DNA of 64,000 nt from Negativicutes bacterium (GTDB taxonomy: Bacteria > Bacillota > JAAYKD01). The notes beneath the pieces are model-generated. The model ran no database searches and was not told the origin of the DNA. It saw only the letters and a program-made list of their open reading frames with translations. Within the stretch, counting starts at the first letter, position 1, and the number at the start of each line of letters is the position of its first letter. The stretch is taken from assembly GCA_021372785.1 (NCBI GenBank), contig JAJFTT010000071.1, forward strand, positions 25,572 through 89,571. Direction: 5' to 3'. Position numbers and translations under genes: made by a program. This document shows, piece by piece, positions 27,805 to 37,152 of the stretch.

Positions 27805-28511
27805 CCCGACACCTCCGCTAAAAGTCCTCGCTGTCTGCATAGTTCTTCGATTATTTCCACAACCTGTATTTGATTCAAAACTGTGGAGTCCAGATAGACT
27901 GCATCTTTCGCCTGCAGCAAAGGCGCATGCTGCCGCGAAGAATCGCGCAGATCCCGTGCCGCAATCTCCTGCATTAAATCGGTAAAACACATCTGAATTC
28001 CCTGATCGGCATAATCTTTTAAACGCCTTCTGGTCCGCTCTTGCAAGGAAGCAGTCAGATAAATCTTTAAAGGCGCATCCGGCAGGATTACCGTACCGAT
28101 ATCGCGTCCGTCCAAAACAATTTCTCCTTCGGCTGCCATCTTGCGTTGTTTTTCCACCATGATTTTCCGAATCTCACCATGAGCGGAGAGGGGTGAAACG
28201 AGTTCGCTGACTTGCGGTAAACGCAAGTAAGGTGTCGCATCGACTCCGTCCAGCAGAATTCGCTGTCCCTGCTCTGCCAGAATCACTTTCATATCAAGAC
28301 GGCGAAACAGCGCAGCCAACCCGGCTTCATCATCAATCGCGATCTGATCCTGCAAGGCGCGCCAAGTCAGCGCGCGGTACATGGCGCCTGTATCCAGGTA
28401 GCGGATCTTCAGGCGTTCCGCCAGGAGTTTGGCGATTGTGCTTTTACCGGCTCCCGCCGGACCATCAATGGCAATGACTAATTTCTTCTTATCGGAGGAT
28501 TGTCGATTCAT
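27801..28511 (-). CDS. cmk: Cytidylate kinase
   Basis: Phosphorylates CMP and dCMP with ATP. P-loop DGPAGAGKST at residue 14; the family motifs YLDTGAMYRA and DGRDIGT follow, and the C-terminus has the usual arginine-rich RTRRRLKD lid segment. Start ATG at 28511 gives 236 residues; AGGGG lies about nine bases upstream. Four-base overlap with plsC indicates translational coupling. Part of rluB-flavoprotein-cmk-plsC-ispH/S1, an order typical of Clostridia. Confidence 0.96.
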   Translation of the reverse strand: MNRQSSDKKKLVIAIDGPAGAGKSTIAKLLAERLKIRYLDTGAMYRALTWRALQDQIAIDDEAGLAALFRRLDMKVILAEQGQRILLDGVDATPYLRLPQVSELVSPLSAHGEIRKIMVEKQRKMAAEGEIVLDGRDIGTVILPDAPLKIYLTASLQERTRRRLKDYADQGIQMCFTDLMQEIAARDLRDSSRQHAPLLQAKDAVYLDSTVLNQIQVVEIIEELCRQRGLLAEVSG

Positions 28512-28530
28512 ACCTGTAACCCCTTTGCAA

Positions 28531-29799
28531 TCAGTGGAGAGATGCGGCAGATGCCTGAAATTCAGTGCGGGCAGCCCAGAAACCTGCCGTGTAGCCGCTG
28601 GCAAAGGCAGACTGCAAATTAAAGCCGCCGGTTAAGCCATCGACATCCAGCAATTCTCCGGCAAAATAAAGTCCGGCCAGCTTTTTCGATTCCATCGTCC
28701 CGGGAGTGACCTCTTTGAGATTCACACCGCCGGCGGTGACAATGGCTTCGGTCAGGGGACGCGTGCCACTGATTGTCATACGAAAATCCATCAGTAAGCC
28801 AGCCAGTTGCCGGCGCTCCGTTTTGGTGATAAAATGCATTTGCTTTTCCGGTTCAATGCCGCTTAAAGCCACTATGACCGGAATCAGACTCTGCGGCAGC
28901 AGATCATCCAAACCATTCTTAAATTGTTTATTTTGATAGTTCAAAAAATCTCTCTGCAGCCGCAAATCGAGCTGTTCCGGTTTTAATGCCGGTTTCAGGT
29001 TGATGGCAAGCTGCACTTCCGGTTCGGATTTGCTGTCTAAAAGCGCTCTGCTTAACGATAAAACCACCGGTCCGCTGACGCCGAAATGGGTAAAGAGCAT
29101 TTCGCCGAATTCAGAGGCGAGCTTCTTCTCTGCCTGCCAGAGCGATACCTCTACATTGCGCAGGGAAAGACCCTGCAGCTGCCTGACCCATTCCTCCCGG
29201 ACCAAGAGCGGCACCAGAGAAGGCCGCAGAGCGACAATGGTATGACCGGCTTGTTTCGCCAGCAGATAGCCGTCTCCCGTCGACCCTGTCATGGGATAGG
29301 AATTTCCTCCGGTTGCCAAGATCACCGCATCGGCAGCAAGTGATTGATTGCCAACGACGACACCTTTGAGCAGGCCATTTTCCAGCCAAAGCCGCGTTAC
29401 CCGCGCCAGATAACGAATTTCGACCCGCAAAGTCAGCAGCCTTTTCTGCAGAGCCTGCACGACGGTCGCCGCCTGATCGCTGACCGGAAAAACCCGTTTG
29501 CCGCGCTCGATTTTCAATTCCACGCCCAGGTCCGTAAAAAACGCCTGACATTTTTGACTGTCGAATTCATGAAAAGCGCTGTACAGGAATTTACCGTTGC
29601 CGGGGATATTGGCGACCAGTTCTTTGGCGGTGCAGTCGTTGGTCAGATTGCAGCGGCCTTTACCGGTAATACTCAGCTTTTTGCCTAGTTTCTCATTGCG
29701 TTCCAACAGAATGACCTGAGCCCCGCATTCTGCTGCCCGGATCGCTGCCAGCATCCCGGCCGCTCCGCCGCCAACGACAATTACTCTTCTTTTTTCCAC
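28531..29799 (-). CDS. NAD(P)/FAD-dependent oxidoreductase, HI0933/BaiN-like family
   Basis: Flavoprotein of the HI0933 family (422 residues). FAD-binding GxGxxG as VVGGGAAGM directly at the N-terminus, the family signature GRCNLTND with KKLSITGKG, and a C-terminal GGVNLKEVTPGTMESK/GLYFAGELLDVDG motif that completes the FAD site. Physiological substrate is unknown; one family member, BaiN, acts on bile acid intermediates, but most are near cmk and rluB as here, arguing for a conserved housekeeping role. The start is GTG at 29799 behind GAGGAGA; the longest frame overlaps rluB entirely. Overlaps rluB by 19 bases. Confidence 0.9.
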   Translation of the reverse strand: MEKRRVIVVGGGAAGMLAAIRAAECGAQVILLERNEKLGKKLSITGKGRCNLTNDCTAKELVANIPGNGKFLYSAFHEFDSQKCQAFFTDLGVELKIERGKRVFPVSDQAATVVQALQKRLLTLRVEIRYLARVTRLWLENGLLKGVVVGNQSLAADAVILATGGNSYPMTGSTGDGYLLAKQAGHTIVALRPSLVPLLVREEWVRQLQGLSLRNVEVSLWQAEKKLASEFGEMLFTHFGVSGPVVLSLSRALLDSKSEPEVQLAINLKPALKPEQLDLRLQRDFLNYQNKQFKNGLDDLLPQSLIPVIVALSGIEPEKQMHFITKTERRQLAGLLMDFRMTISGTRPLTEAIVTAGGVNLKEVTPGTMESKKLAGLYFAGELLDVDGLTGGFNLQSAFASGYTAGFWAARTEFQASAASLH

Positions 29800-30578
29800 A
29801 AAATCTCCTCGCCTGTTTTCTGATGTTTCGCTGTAATCTGTGCTTTGCGCACGGGTTCCCCGGCTTCTTTTTTTAACATTTCCACTTCCTGCTCTGTCAG
29901 CTTGCGTGATTTGCCCACGGCTAAGGCGCCTAACGATAACCCGCCTTCGCGAACGCGCATCAGGCGCAGTATCCGGTAATCGAACAAGGCAAACATTCTG
30001 CGAATCTGCCGGTTGCGTCCCTCCCGCAAGGTAACTTTCCAGACACAGCCCGGCCGCTCGGGACTCTCGATGGGCTGTAAACCGATTGTCTGTGTCCTGA
30101 CACCATCCAGGAGAACACCGGCCATCAGTTTGAGGCGATCTGCCTCCTGCAGCGGATGATCCAGCCAAACGTGATAGCATTTTTCCACCTGATACTTGGG
30201 GTGCGTCAGGCGGTAAGCCAAATCGCCATCATTGGTCAGCAGCAATAAACCTTCGCTCTGAAAGTCCAGCCGTCCAACCGGATAGAGCCTGGTGTTATAA
30301 AAGCTGACCAGGTCTGTCACAGCGCTGCGTCCCTCCGGATCTCCCACTGAAGCAATCGTTCCTCTGGGCTTATGCAGCATTACGGTTAAAAATTGCGTCT
30401 GCACCTGCACCGGCTTACCGGCCAGGGTGATTTCGTCCTTTTCCGGATCTGCTTTGCGACCCAATTCTTTTACGACAATTCCATTGACGCGCACCAAACC
30501 GGTAGTAATAAATACTTCCGCTTCCCTGCGGGAAGCCAAACCGGCAGCGGCGATGATTTTTTGTAAACGCTCTTCCAT
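29781..30578 (-). CDS. rluB: Pseudouridine synthase, RsuA/RluB family
   Basis: Makes pseudouridine in rRNA (23S U2605-equivalent for RluB; alternative is RsuA acting on 16S). N-terminal S4 RNA-binding domain (1-60; ASRREAEVFI, VRVNG), then the catalytic domain with GRLDFQSEGLLLLTNDG containing the catalytic aspartate, and LREGRNRQIRRMF. The 265-residue length and conserved context with cmk favour RluB. C-terminal tail is lysine-rich. AAAGG lies eleven bases before the ATG, a little far. First gene of its cluster. Confidence 0.92.
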   Translation of the reverse strand: MEERLQKIIAAAGLASRREAEVFITTGLVRVNGIVVKELGRKADPEKDEITLAGKPVQVQTQFLTVMLHKPRGTIASVGDPEGRSAVTDLVSFYNTRLYPVGRLDFQSEGLLLLTNDGDLAYRLTHPKYQVEKCYHVWLDHPLQEADRLKLMAGVLLDGVRTQTIGLQPIESPERPGCVWKVTLREGRNRQIRRMFALFDYRILRLMRVREGGLSLGALAVGKSRKLTEQEVEMLKKEAGEPVRKAQITAKHQKTGEEILWKKEE

Positions 30579-30734
30579 CTCGATAAATACCTTTCAGACT
30601 GTCTTCTCAGGGTTTAAACTCTCCTACCTTATTCTATTCACCGTAAAGCCGCCGCATTCCTTTCCCTTCCCGGGAGAATTCCGGGAATTGCGGCCTGCTA
30701 TTCTCGTGTTTACCCTCCGGAGCTGTTCTCATGG

Positions 30735-30769
30735 AAAAAACCGGATTGATAGCATCAATCCGGTTTTTT
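30735..30769 (-). terminator. Terminator of tRNA operon 1
   Basis: Ten-bp stem CCGGATTGAT (30741-30750) with ATCAATCCGG (30754-30763) and six T residues after it on the minus strand, immediately downstream of tRNA-Tyr. T residues also on the plus side, so possibly bidirectional. Confidence 0.88.
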
Positions 30770-30854
30770 GGTGGTGGGAGATGGATTCGAACCATCGAAA
30801 GCGAAGCTAGCAGATTTACAGTCTGCCCCCTTTGGCCAACTCGGGAATCCCACC
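30769..30854 (-). tRNA. tRNA-Tyr (GUA)
   Basis: 86-base class II tRNA with long variable arm, anticodon GTA in the loop CTGTAAA, acceptor GGTGGGA/TCCCACC, T arm GGTTCGAATCC and encoded CCA. Last gene of tRNA operon 1. Confidence 0.97.
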
Positions 30855-30859
30855 ATGTA

Positions 30860-30935
30860 TGGTGACCCCATCGGGATTCGAACCCGAGTCGTCAGCGTGA
30901 AAGGCTGATGTGTTAGACCGCTTCACTATGGGGCC
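30860..30935 (-). tRNA. tRNA-Glu (UUC), copy 1
   Basis: 76 bases including encoded CCA, anticodon TTC in the loop CTTTCAC, T arm GGGTTCGAATCCC. Identical over its whole length to the tRNA-Glu at 32676-32751. Confidence 0.97.
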
Positions 30936-31012
30936 GTATTTGGTTGAAAAGAGGGAAATTCCCGCGCAGAAAACCTTTGTGTTCAGCAAGACAAGAAAAC
31001 GGGTCCGAACAA

Positions 31013-31088
<76 letters not shown>

Positions 31089-31146
31089 ATGTTTGCGATT
31101 CCGCTCCGGGAATCCTGCCAGGAAAAAAAACGACCGAAAAAGAAAG

Positions 31147-31222
31147 TGGTTGGGGCAGCAGGATTCGAACCTACGGTGCGGGAGTCAAAGTCCCGTGCCT
31201 TAACCAGCTTGGCGATGCCCCA
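31147..31222 (-). tRNA. tRNA-Gln (UUG)
   Basis: 76 bases including CCA, anticodon TTG in the loop CTTTGAC, unusual but family-typical U1-A72 acceptor end (TGGGGCA/TGCCCCA). First gene of tRNA operon 1, 14 bases after the -10 box. Confidence 0.96.
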
Positions 31223-31235
31223 ATCAACGAGAGTT

Positions 31236-31264
31236 ATTATAACAAGTAGAATATGGCTTGTCAA
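31236..31264 (-). promoter_or_regulatory. Promoter of tRNA operon 1
   Basis: Perfect consensus: TTGACA (31259-31264), 17 bases, TATAAT (31236-31241) on the minus strand, driving Gln-Ala-Glu-Tyr tRNAs. Confidence 0.95.
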
Positions 31265-31285
31265 ATAGTTTTCTGGGGTTATTGA

Positions 31286-31326
31286 ATGCCGCAAGACATC
31301 TATTTCGCCATGTCCGGCATTTTTTG
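31286..31326 (+). terminator. Orphan plus-strand terminator-like hairpin
   Basis: ATGCCG (31286-31291) pairs with CGGCAT (31315-31320), with an inner ACAT/ATGT helix, and is followed by six T residues on the plus strand. No plus-strand gene precedes it; it lies between the 3' end of rnpB and the promoter of tRNA operon 1. Confidence 0.5.
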
Positions 31327-31364
31327 CAGTCTGTTTTACGAAAATTCAGGCTGCTGCTACAAAA

Positions 31365-31743
31365 ACTTCAAACCGGCTGGGTCTGTAAGCCGAGTTCTGT
31401 CCTATGCCGTAAGGCACGAAATGATCATTTATCTTGGATACCGGTTACCCGATACCTCCAGCGACCAACCCGGAAGATCAGCGAGCAGCTTCATTTGCTT
31501 CCCTATTTGGTCTTGCTTCGAATGGGGTTTACCGAGCCAGCCGGTCACCCGACTGCTGGTGCGCTCTTACCGCACCTTTGCACCCTTACCGGAAAATCCG
31601 GCGGTATCTTTCTGTGGCACTGGCCTTAAGGTTACCCTCACTGGACGTTATCCAGCATCCTGCTCTGTGAAGCTCGGACTTTCCTCAAAAAGCACCTTGC
31701 GGTCTTCTTTTTGCGATCATTCAACCAACCCGGTCTGAAGTTT
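31365..31743 (-). ncRNA. rnpB: RNase P RNA
   Basis: Catalytic RNA of RNase P, which matures tRNA 5' ends. The conserved 5' core GAGGAAAGTCCGAGC and the 3' core ACAGAACTCGGCTTACAG are both present on the minus strand. The ends are set by the P1 helix, in which the region around 31728-31743 pairs with 31365-31380. A T run follows the 3' arm of P1 at 31361-31365, so P1 probably doubles as terminator. The gene sits between two tRNA operons whose products it processes. Ends are approximate to a few bases. Confidence 0.95.
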
Positions 31744-31756
31744 GTAACAGCAATTG

Positions 31757-31785
31757 AGTATAGCTGAAAACACTGCAAAAGTCAA
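31757..31785 (-). promoter_or_regulatory. Promoter of rnpB
   Basis: TTGACT (31780-31785), 17 bases, TATACT (31757-31762); the -35 box overlaps the last codon and stop of trmK. Predicted start near 31750 agrees with the P1 end of the RNA. Confidence 0.88.
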
Positions 31786-32489
31786 ATGGATTCTCCGAGA
31801 ATTTGTCTGATGAGCTGCAGCTGCTCCTCGGCGCTCCTGCTTGCCGGACTGACATCACGCCGGGCCTGCCGCATACCGGCAAGCGCTTTTGTTAAAAGAG
31901 CCGTCTCACGCCGCAGCAAAGACAGCACGACCGCATCCCGGCGCTGCAGATTGAAACGTCCATACTGCAATTCCAGATCGGTCCACGCTTCGCAGCGCGC
32001 GGTATAGACTGCGGCAAAGGCCTGGTAATAAAACTCTCTTTCCTGCACAATGGTTTCCGCCTCAATGGTAAAGCCGGAATTTCCCAGCCATTGCCGGACT
32101 TCTTTGCTGTGATTATTGGCCTGGATCACGAGCCGGTCTGCTTTTTTGGCTTTTTCGGGTGCTGCCGCCAAGATCGTCCGGATCGTCAGACCGCCCATGC
32201 CGGCAATAACCACCTGACCGGTTTCAGCTTCGTCCAGAGGGGTAAAACCGGCTCCTTGCCGGCAGGCAATACGCCCGGACAGACCATGCATCCTAATGTT
32301 CTTTTCTGCTGCTCTCAAAGGCGGCAGATGAAGATCACAGGCATAGGCATAACCGGCCAGTTCCTGCTGAATGGCAGCAATGGGGAGATAGGCGTGATCC
32401 GTACCGATATCGCACAGAATTGCGCAGGGCTGCAATAAATCAAAAACAGCCTGCAGTCTCGGTTTTAATAAAAGCTTGTTTCCGACCAT
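31782..32489 (-). CDS. trmK: tRNA (adenine(22)-N(1))-methyltransferase
   Basis: SAM-dependent enzyme that methylates A22 in the D loop of tRNAs, 235 residues. Class I methyltransferase motifs: CDIGTDHAYLP (motif I, family-specific) and VIAGMGGLTIR (with the TrmK GMGG signature), then QANNHSKEVR. The C-terminus is a coiled coil. In Bacillota trmK normally follows rpoD; here tRNA operon 2 separates the two. It has no clear promoter and may be read from the tRNA operon through its terminator. AAGG upstream of the ATG. Confidence 0.94.
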   Translation of the reverse strand: MVGNKLLLKPRLQAVFDLLQPCAILCDIGTDHAYLPIAAIQQELAGYAYACDLHLPPLRAAEKNIRMHGLSGRIACRQGAGFTPLDEAETGQVVIAGMGGLTIRTILAAAPEKAKKADRLVIQANNHSKEVRQWLGNSGFTIEAETIVQEREFYYQAFAAVYTARCEAWTDLELQYGRFNLQRRDAVVLSLLRRETALLTKALAGMRQARRDVSPASRSAEEQLQLIRQILGESI

Positions 32490-32554
32490 TCAGCGCCCTT
32501 CTTTCCGATCAAATGCGGCCGGCGTCGAGCCCTCGCAGCTGCGCCAAGCAATAG

Positions 32555-32585
32555 CAAAAAGCAGAGAAAAATTCTCTGCTTTTGT
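32555..32585 (-). terminator. Terminator of tRNA operon 2
   Basis: GCAGAGA/TCTCTGC stem with a T-rich run on the minus strand, nine bases after tRNA-Val. Confidence 0.8.
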
Positions 32586-32593
32586 GTTTTCTG

Positions 32594-32668
32594 TGGTGGG
32601 CGGGATAGGATTTGAACCTACGACCCCCTAGATGTGAACCAGGTGCTCTACCCCTGAGCCACCCGCCC
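32594..32668 (-). tRNA. tRNA-Val (CAC)
   Basis: 75 bases including CCA. Anticodon loop TTCACAT reads CAC; acceptor GGGCGGG/CCCGCCC; D arm GGCTCAGGGGTAGAGC. Last gene of tRNA operon 2. Confidence 0.95.
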
Positions 32669-32675
32669 GAAAAAA

Positions 32676-32751
32676 TGGTGACCCCATCGGGATTCGAACC
32701 CGAGTCGTCAGCGTGAAAGGCTGATGTGTTAGACCGCTTCACTATGGGGCC
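32676..32751 (-). tRNA. tRNA-Glu (UUC), copy 2
   Basis: 76 bases, identical to the copy at 30860-30935, forming a direct repeat on either side of rnpB and trmK. Confidence 0.97.
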
Positions 32752-32784
32752 AGCTGCTGCCTGGACAGGCTTCGCAAAAACTCT

Positions 32785-32861
32785 TGGTGGGCCCACTAGG
32801 ACTCGAACCTAGGACCAACCGGTTATGAGCCGGTAGCTCTGACCAACTGAGCTATGGGCCC
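32785..32861 (-). tRNA. tRNA with CAU anticodon (Met or Ile2)
   Basis: 77 bases including CCA; acceptor GGGCCCA/TGGGCCC. The anticodon loop CTCATAA has CAT, so it is either elongator tRNA-Met or the lysidine-modified tRNA-Ile that reads AUA. The CTCATAA loop and the ACCGG/CCGGT stem resemble tRNA-Ile2, but sequence alone does not settle it. An initiator is excluded since the acceptor starts with a paired G-C. Confidence 0.93.
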
Positions 32862-32895
32862 GTCCATATATCAACGGAATACTCCGATGATTTCC

Positions 32896-32970
<75 letters not shown>

Positions 32971-32995
32971 ATCTTTTGGCGTAAACGCAAGTCGA

Positions 32996-33024
32996 ATTAT
33001 AACAGAGCGGTCTGGATTCGTCAA
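32996..33024 (-). promoter_or_regulatory. Promoter of tRNA operon 2
   Basis: TTGACG (33019-33024), 17 bases, TATAAT (32996-33001) on the minus strand, driving Asn-CAU-Glu-Val tRNAs. Confidence 0.92.
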
Positions 33025-33073
33025 CCATCTAAAAGCGCTGGAATTTAAAGAATTAACACGCATCCATTCTAAA

Positions 33074-34354
33074 TTATTCCAGATAATCCTTTAAACGTTT
33101 GCTGCGGCTGGGATGGCGAAGCTTACGCAGCGCTTTCGCTTCAATTTGCCGGATTCTCTCCCGGGTGACGCCAAAAATCTGTCCGACTTCCTCCAGCGTG
33201 CGGTTGCGGCCGTCATCCAAACCAAAACGCAACCGCAAAACATTCTCTTCCCGTTCGGTTAAGGTAGAAAGCACATCTTCCAATTGTTCACGCAGCAGCG
33301 TGGAAGCCGCCACATCCCCGGGCGCCATCACTTCCTGATCTTCGATGAAGTCACCCAAATGACTGTCTTCTTCCTCACCGATCGGAGTTTCCAGGGAAAC
33401 CGGTTCCTGCGCGATCTTCATGATTTCCCGGACTCTTTCCACCGTGCAATCCATTGCCTTGGCAGTCTCGGCAGGAGTCGGATCCCGCCCCAGTTCCTGC
33501 AGCAACTGACGATTGATTCGGATCAATTTATTGATGGTCTCCACCATATGCACCGGAATACGAATCGTTCTGGCCTGATCCGCAATGGCGCGGGTAATCG
33601 CCTGCCGAATCCACCAGGTAGCGTAGGTGGAAAACTTATAGCCTTTATGATAGTCAAACTTTTCAACCGCTTTCAAGAGGCCAAGATTGCCCTCCTGAAT
33701 CAGGTCCAGCAGTTGCATCCCCCGGCCGACATAGCGTTTGGCAATGCTCACAACCAGCCGTAAATTCGCTTCCGCCAGCCGTTCTCTGGCTGCTTCATCT
33801 CCCTGCTCCATCCGCTGCGCCAAATCGATTTCTTCGTCCGCGGTGAGCAAGTCTACCCGACCGATTTCCTTGAGATACATTCTGACCGGATCTTCCAGGG
33901 AAATTCCGTCGGGAACCGTTAAATCCAATTCAATGACCGGCTCTTCCAGTTTTTCAAAATCCTCATCCGGCACTTCGAGCGCTTCCAATTCTTTCCCCTG
34001 CACGGGCAGTGTCGCGTCGACCTTGAGAATTTTGCCCAATTCCGTATAAAAACGTTCAATCTGCTCCGGCGTCATTTCAATATCCTGCAATTGATTGGCA
34101 ATTTCTTCGTATGGAATTTCACCCGTTGATTTTACCAGATTGATAATGTTCCTGATCACCGGCTGGTAAATCGCCATGGGATCATCCACTTTTTCGGAAG
34201 GTTTCGGACCGTTGGTTTTCATTTGAGTTGATGTCAGATTTGTACTGTTTTCGGACTGTTCTGCAGCGTCAGTCTGCTCCGTATTCGCTCGTTTTGCTTC
34301 CGATAACTTCTCGCCTGTTTCTGCTGCCGGTTCCATAGCATGCGTTTTCACCAT
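33074..34354 (-). CDS. rpoD: RNA polymerase primary sigma factor SigA/RpoD
   Basis: Housekeeping sigma factor, 426 residues. A charged, low-conservation N-terminus (1-70) is followed by regions 1.2 ([14 protein letters not shown]), 2 ([36 protein letters not shown]), 3 ([11 protein letters not shown]) and 4 ([29 protein letters not shown]). It recognises the -35/-10 promoters seen throughout this window. The longest frame begins at a TTG touching the dnaG stop; I prefer ATG at 34354 behind GAGG in a GGAGGGCGAGG stretch. Follows dnaG as in most bacteria. Confidence 0.97.
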   Translation of the reverse strand: MVKTHAMEPAAETGEKLSEAKRANTEQTDAAEQSENSTNLTSTQMKTNGPKPSEKVDDPMAIYQPVIRNIINLVKSTGEIPYEEIANQLQDIEMTPEQIERFYTELGKILKVDATLPVQGKELEALEVPDEDFEKLEEPVIELDLTVPDGISLEDPVRMYLKEIGRVDLLTADEEIDLAQRMEQGDEAARERLAEANLRLVVSIAKRYVGRGMQLLDLIQEGNLGLLKAVEKFDYHKGYKFSTYATWWIRQAITRAIADQARTIRIPVHMVETINKLIRINRQLLQELGRDPTPAETAKAMDCTVERVREIMKIAQEPVSLETPIGEEEDSHLGDFIEDQEVMAPGDVAASTLLREQLEDVLSTLTEREENVLRLRFGLDDGRNRTLEEVGQIFGVTRERIRQIEAKALRKLRHPSRSKRLKDYLE

Positions 34355-34401
34355 TGCGACCTCGCCCTCCTTTCCTTCAGGATGATTGATTTTATTTTTA
34401 T

Positions 34402-36213
34402 TCAACGTTGACGCCCCAGCTTCCTTTGTAATCCCTGAATCTGTTGTAAAACAACCGCCATCGCTTCCATATCGCCTTCCGGCTGCATCGCTTCAAACTG
34501 CTGCGTCAGCTCACTCAAGCGTCTGCGATTACGCTGAGTGATCAGGTAGGCCGCGCAGTCGTCAAATGCTTTCTCGCTGTTCGTAACCGGAACTTCTCCG
34601 CTGATTTCCAGCTTTGCCGCCAGACTGCTGGTGTTTTCTTCGGTCATCTCAGCCAGATCAGTGACCGTCACCCGTTTGCCTTGCTGCCACAAGGGCCAAA
34701 GTGCCGCAACTAACGGTTGATACAGCGGGCTGAAATCATCGATTTCAATTTTGTCGGTAAGTAATTTGCCGAATCTTGCCTCTTTGAAAGCCAATCTGAG
34801 CAGAGTTTCTTCGGCGGAACGATTACCGGCTAAGCCTTTTTCAACGTCCGACGGTTTTATTTCGCCGATCGGGTGAGGAGTTCCTTCTTTTCTGTCACTA
34901 TTTGCTAAATCGTTTCGACTGCCGATTTTCATTTCCCGGTAAATCGCTTGCTCGGTAATCTGCAGCTGCCGCGCCAACTCTCTGACATACCCGTCAATTT
35001 CCACCGGTGAGTCGCTTTCCGAAAGCACGGAGGCAAATTCGCGCACATAGGCACCTTTTCCTTCTACCGTCTGCAAATCAAATTTCTTTTTTAACTGCTG
35101 CATAAAATATTGATACATCGGTAACGCCGCCTGCAATACCTGCTGAAAAGCCTCTCCTCCGTTGTGGCGCACATAATCATCCGGGTCTTTATCTCCCGGC
35201 ACTTGCGCGATCAGTACCTGCAGCCCCGCTTTGCGCAATAAAAGCATGCCGCGCTGCGTTGCCCGCTCACCGGCACTGTCGGCATCATAACAAAGGATTA
35301 CCTGGTTTGTATAGCGTTTCAGCAAACGGCACTGATCCATAGTCAAAGCGGTACCCAAACTGGCGACCCCTGGCTGAATGCCGCCCTGCCAAGTGGTGAT
35401 AAAATCCATATACCCTTCGTACACGATGATTTGCGCCAGATTATGCTGATTTTTCAGCATCTGAATTCCATAAAGATTTTTACCCTTATCAAAGATGGCT
35501 GTTTGCGGTGAATTCAAATATTTCGGTTGTTCGTCATGGAGTACCCTGCCGCCAAACCCAATGCAGCGATTGCGGTAATCGAATATCGGATAAATGATCC
35601 GGTCTCGGAAACGGTCATAAAAGCCTTCTCCCGAGGGCTGACGAATGATCAGGCCGGCTTGTTCCAGAATGTCGGCGGAAAACCCTTTTTGCATTAAGTG
35701 GTCTGCCAGCAAACGCCACTCCGGCGGCGCATAACCCAGACGGAATGCGGCAATCGTATCCGGTTCCAATGCCCGTTTGATCAGATATTGTCTTGCTGCT
35801 TTGGCTTCCGGATGAAAATGATACTGATGCTGATAGAAGACGAGAGCCGCCTCACAGGCATCATAAAGCTGCTGACGCAACTGCAGGCGGCCGGCATCCG
35901 CCGCATCCGCCGCATCCTCCGCAAGGGGGATACCCGCCCGCTCCGCTAAAACACGTGCCGCTTCGACAAAGCTTAGGTGGTCGCGCTTCTGAAGATAGCC
36001 AAAGAGATTACCACCGGTCTGACAGCCAAAGCAATAAAATAATTGTTTCTCCGGATCGACCGTGAAAGAAGGTGTCTTTTCATGATGAAAAGGACAAAGG
36101 CCCAGATAACGATTGCCAACCCGTTTGAGCTGAACCGTCTCGCCGATCAGATCGGTAATACTGACTTTACGGTTAATCTCTTCAATTACTTGTTCCGGTA
36201 TCCTGCCTGCCAT
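34402..36213 (-). CDS. dnaG: DNA primase
   Basis: Synthesises RNA primers at the replication fork. 603 residues, the same as Bacillus. N-terminal CHC2 zinc finger ([11 protein letters not shown] ... FYCFGC, residues about 40-64), TOPRIM catalytic core with VYEGYMD and [10 protein letters not shown], and a C-terminal DnaB-interacting helical domain. AAAGGAGG precedes the ATG. Third gene of ccpN-yqfL-dnaG-rpoD. Confidence 0.97.
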   Translation of the reverse strand: MAGRIPEQVIEEINRKVSITDLIGETVQLKRVGNRYLGLCPFHHEKTPSFTVDPEKQLFYCFGCQTGGNLFGYLQKRDHLSFVEAARVLAERAGIPLAEDAADAADAGRLQLRQQLYDACEAALVFYQHQYHFHPEAKAARQYLIKRALEPDTIAAFRLGYAPPEWRLLADHLMQKGFSADILEQAGLIIRQPSGEGFYDRFRDRIIYPIFDYRNRCIGFGGRVLHDEQPKYLNSPQTAIFDKGKNLYGIQMLKNQHNLAQIIVYEGYMDFITTWQGGIQPGVASLGTALTMDQCRLLKRYTNQVILCYDADSAGERATQRGMLLLRKAGLQVLIAQVPGDKDPDDYVRHNGGEAFQQVLQAALPMYQYFMQQLKKKFDLQTVEGKGAYVREFASVLSESDSPVEIDGYVRELARQLQITEQAIYREMKIGSRNDLANSDRKEGTPHPIGEIKPSDVEKGLAGNRSAEETLLRLAFKEARFGKLLTDKIEIDDFSPLYQPLVAALWPLWQQGKRVTVTDLAEMTEENTSSLAAKLEISGEVPVTNSEKAFDDCAAYLITQRNRRRLSELTQQFEAMQPEGDMEAMAVVLQQIQGLQRKLGRQR

Positions 36214-36323
36214 CGCCGCAGCCTCCTTTCTCTATTCTTTTTGATTGTTGGCTGTATTGTGCCGAACCTGCCTGCAGTGCCCGGCAGAATCCCGTGAAAT
36301 CCGGCCTGACGCCAGGCATCCGC

Positions 36324-37151
36324 CTAGATTTCTTTTTTCTGTGCTTCTATCCATTCGATCACTCTGGTTGCTGTTTCTTCGATTGCTCTGTGTGTCACAT
36401 CAATTGTATGGCAATCGAGCTCCCGGTAGAGCTGATTGGCATAGGCCAGTTCCTGCTCGATACGCTCGGGTAGGGCATAGTGGGCCTGCCCCATCAATCC
36501 CAACGTTCTCAGACGTTCCTTGCGTACTTCAACCAGTTTCTCCGGCGAAATGGTTAAACCAATGATCTTCCCTTTGCTGATCAATTTCAATTCTTTGGGT
36601 GGGCGCACTTCCGGCACAATCGGCAGATTGGCCACGCAGTATCTTTTATTGGCCAGATACATCGATAAAGGCGTCTTTGAGGTACGGGAAACGCCAAGCA
36701 AAACAATATCCGCCCGCAAAAAGCCTCTGGGATCCTTGCCGTCATCGTATTTCACCGCAAATTCCACTGCTTCCATTTTTTTAAAGTAATCCTCATCCAA
36801 ACGATGCATCAGACCGGGCTGATAACGGGGACGTTCCCCGGTTAATTTTTCAATCGACTGTAAAACGGGTCCCATAATATCGATGGCTGTCACCTCGAGC
36901 AGCCTGGCACGCTCCACCACATAGCTGCGCAGATCCTCCAGGACAATAGTATAAACCACAAACGAACCGGCTTGTTTGGCTTCCAGGAGCACGCGGTCGA
37001 TAGTTTCGCGGTCCGTTAAATTGTTGACAAGCCGTATATCCAAGTTATTGGTTTGCGGGAACTGAGCCAAACAGGCCAGGACAACTCTCTCTGCTGTTTC
37101 ACCAAAAGAATCGGATAAAACGAAAATTATTTTATTGACGGTTCGCGCCAT
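36324..37151 (-). CDS. yqfL: Pyruvate, phosphate dikinase regulatory protein (DUF299)
   Basis: Bifunctional serine/threonine kinase and Pi-dependent phosphorylase of the DUF299 family, which switches PPDK or PEP synthase on and off. Begins with IIFVLSDSFGETAE and has the P-loop GVSRTSKTPLS (about residue 155) and a conserved PxxxIGLT-type segment. ATG at 37151 follows GGAGG and lies one base beyond the ccpN-like gene's stop, giving 275 residues; the longer frame overlaps ccpN. Pairing with a CcpN-type CBS regulator is conserved in Bacillota and ties it to control of gluconeogenesis. The PPDK target is not in this window. Confidence 0.93.
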   Translation of the reverse strand: MARTVNKIIFVLSDSFGETAERVVLACLAQFPQTNNLDIRLVNNLTDRETIDRVLLEAKQAGSFVVYTIVLEDLRSYVVERARLLEVTAIDIMGPVLQSIEKLTGERPRYQPGLMHRLDEDYFKKMEAVEFAVKYDDGKDPRGFLRADIVLLGVSRTSKTPLSMYLANKRYCVANLPIVPEVRPPKELKLISKGKIIGLTISPEKLVEVRKERLRTLGLMGQAHYALPERIEQELAYANQLYRELDCHTIDVTHRAIEETATRVIEWIEAQKKEI

Positions 37152-37152
37152 A

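Noticed and set aside
31365..31743. Short plus-strand frames across 31258-31738 as a gene
   Set aside because: They cross the conserved RNase P RNA on the other strand and have no ribosome-binding site.
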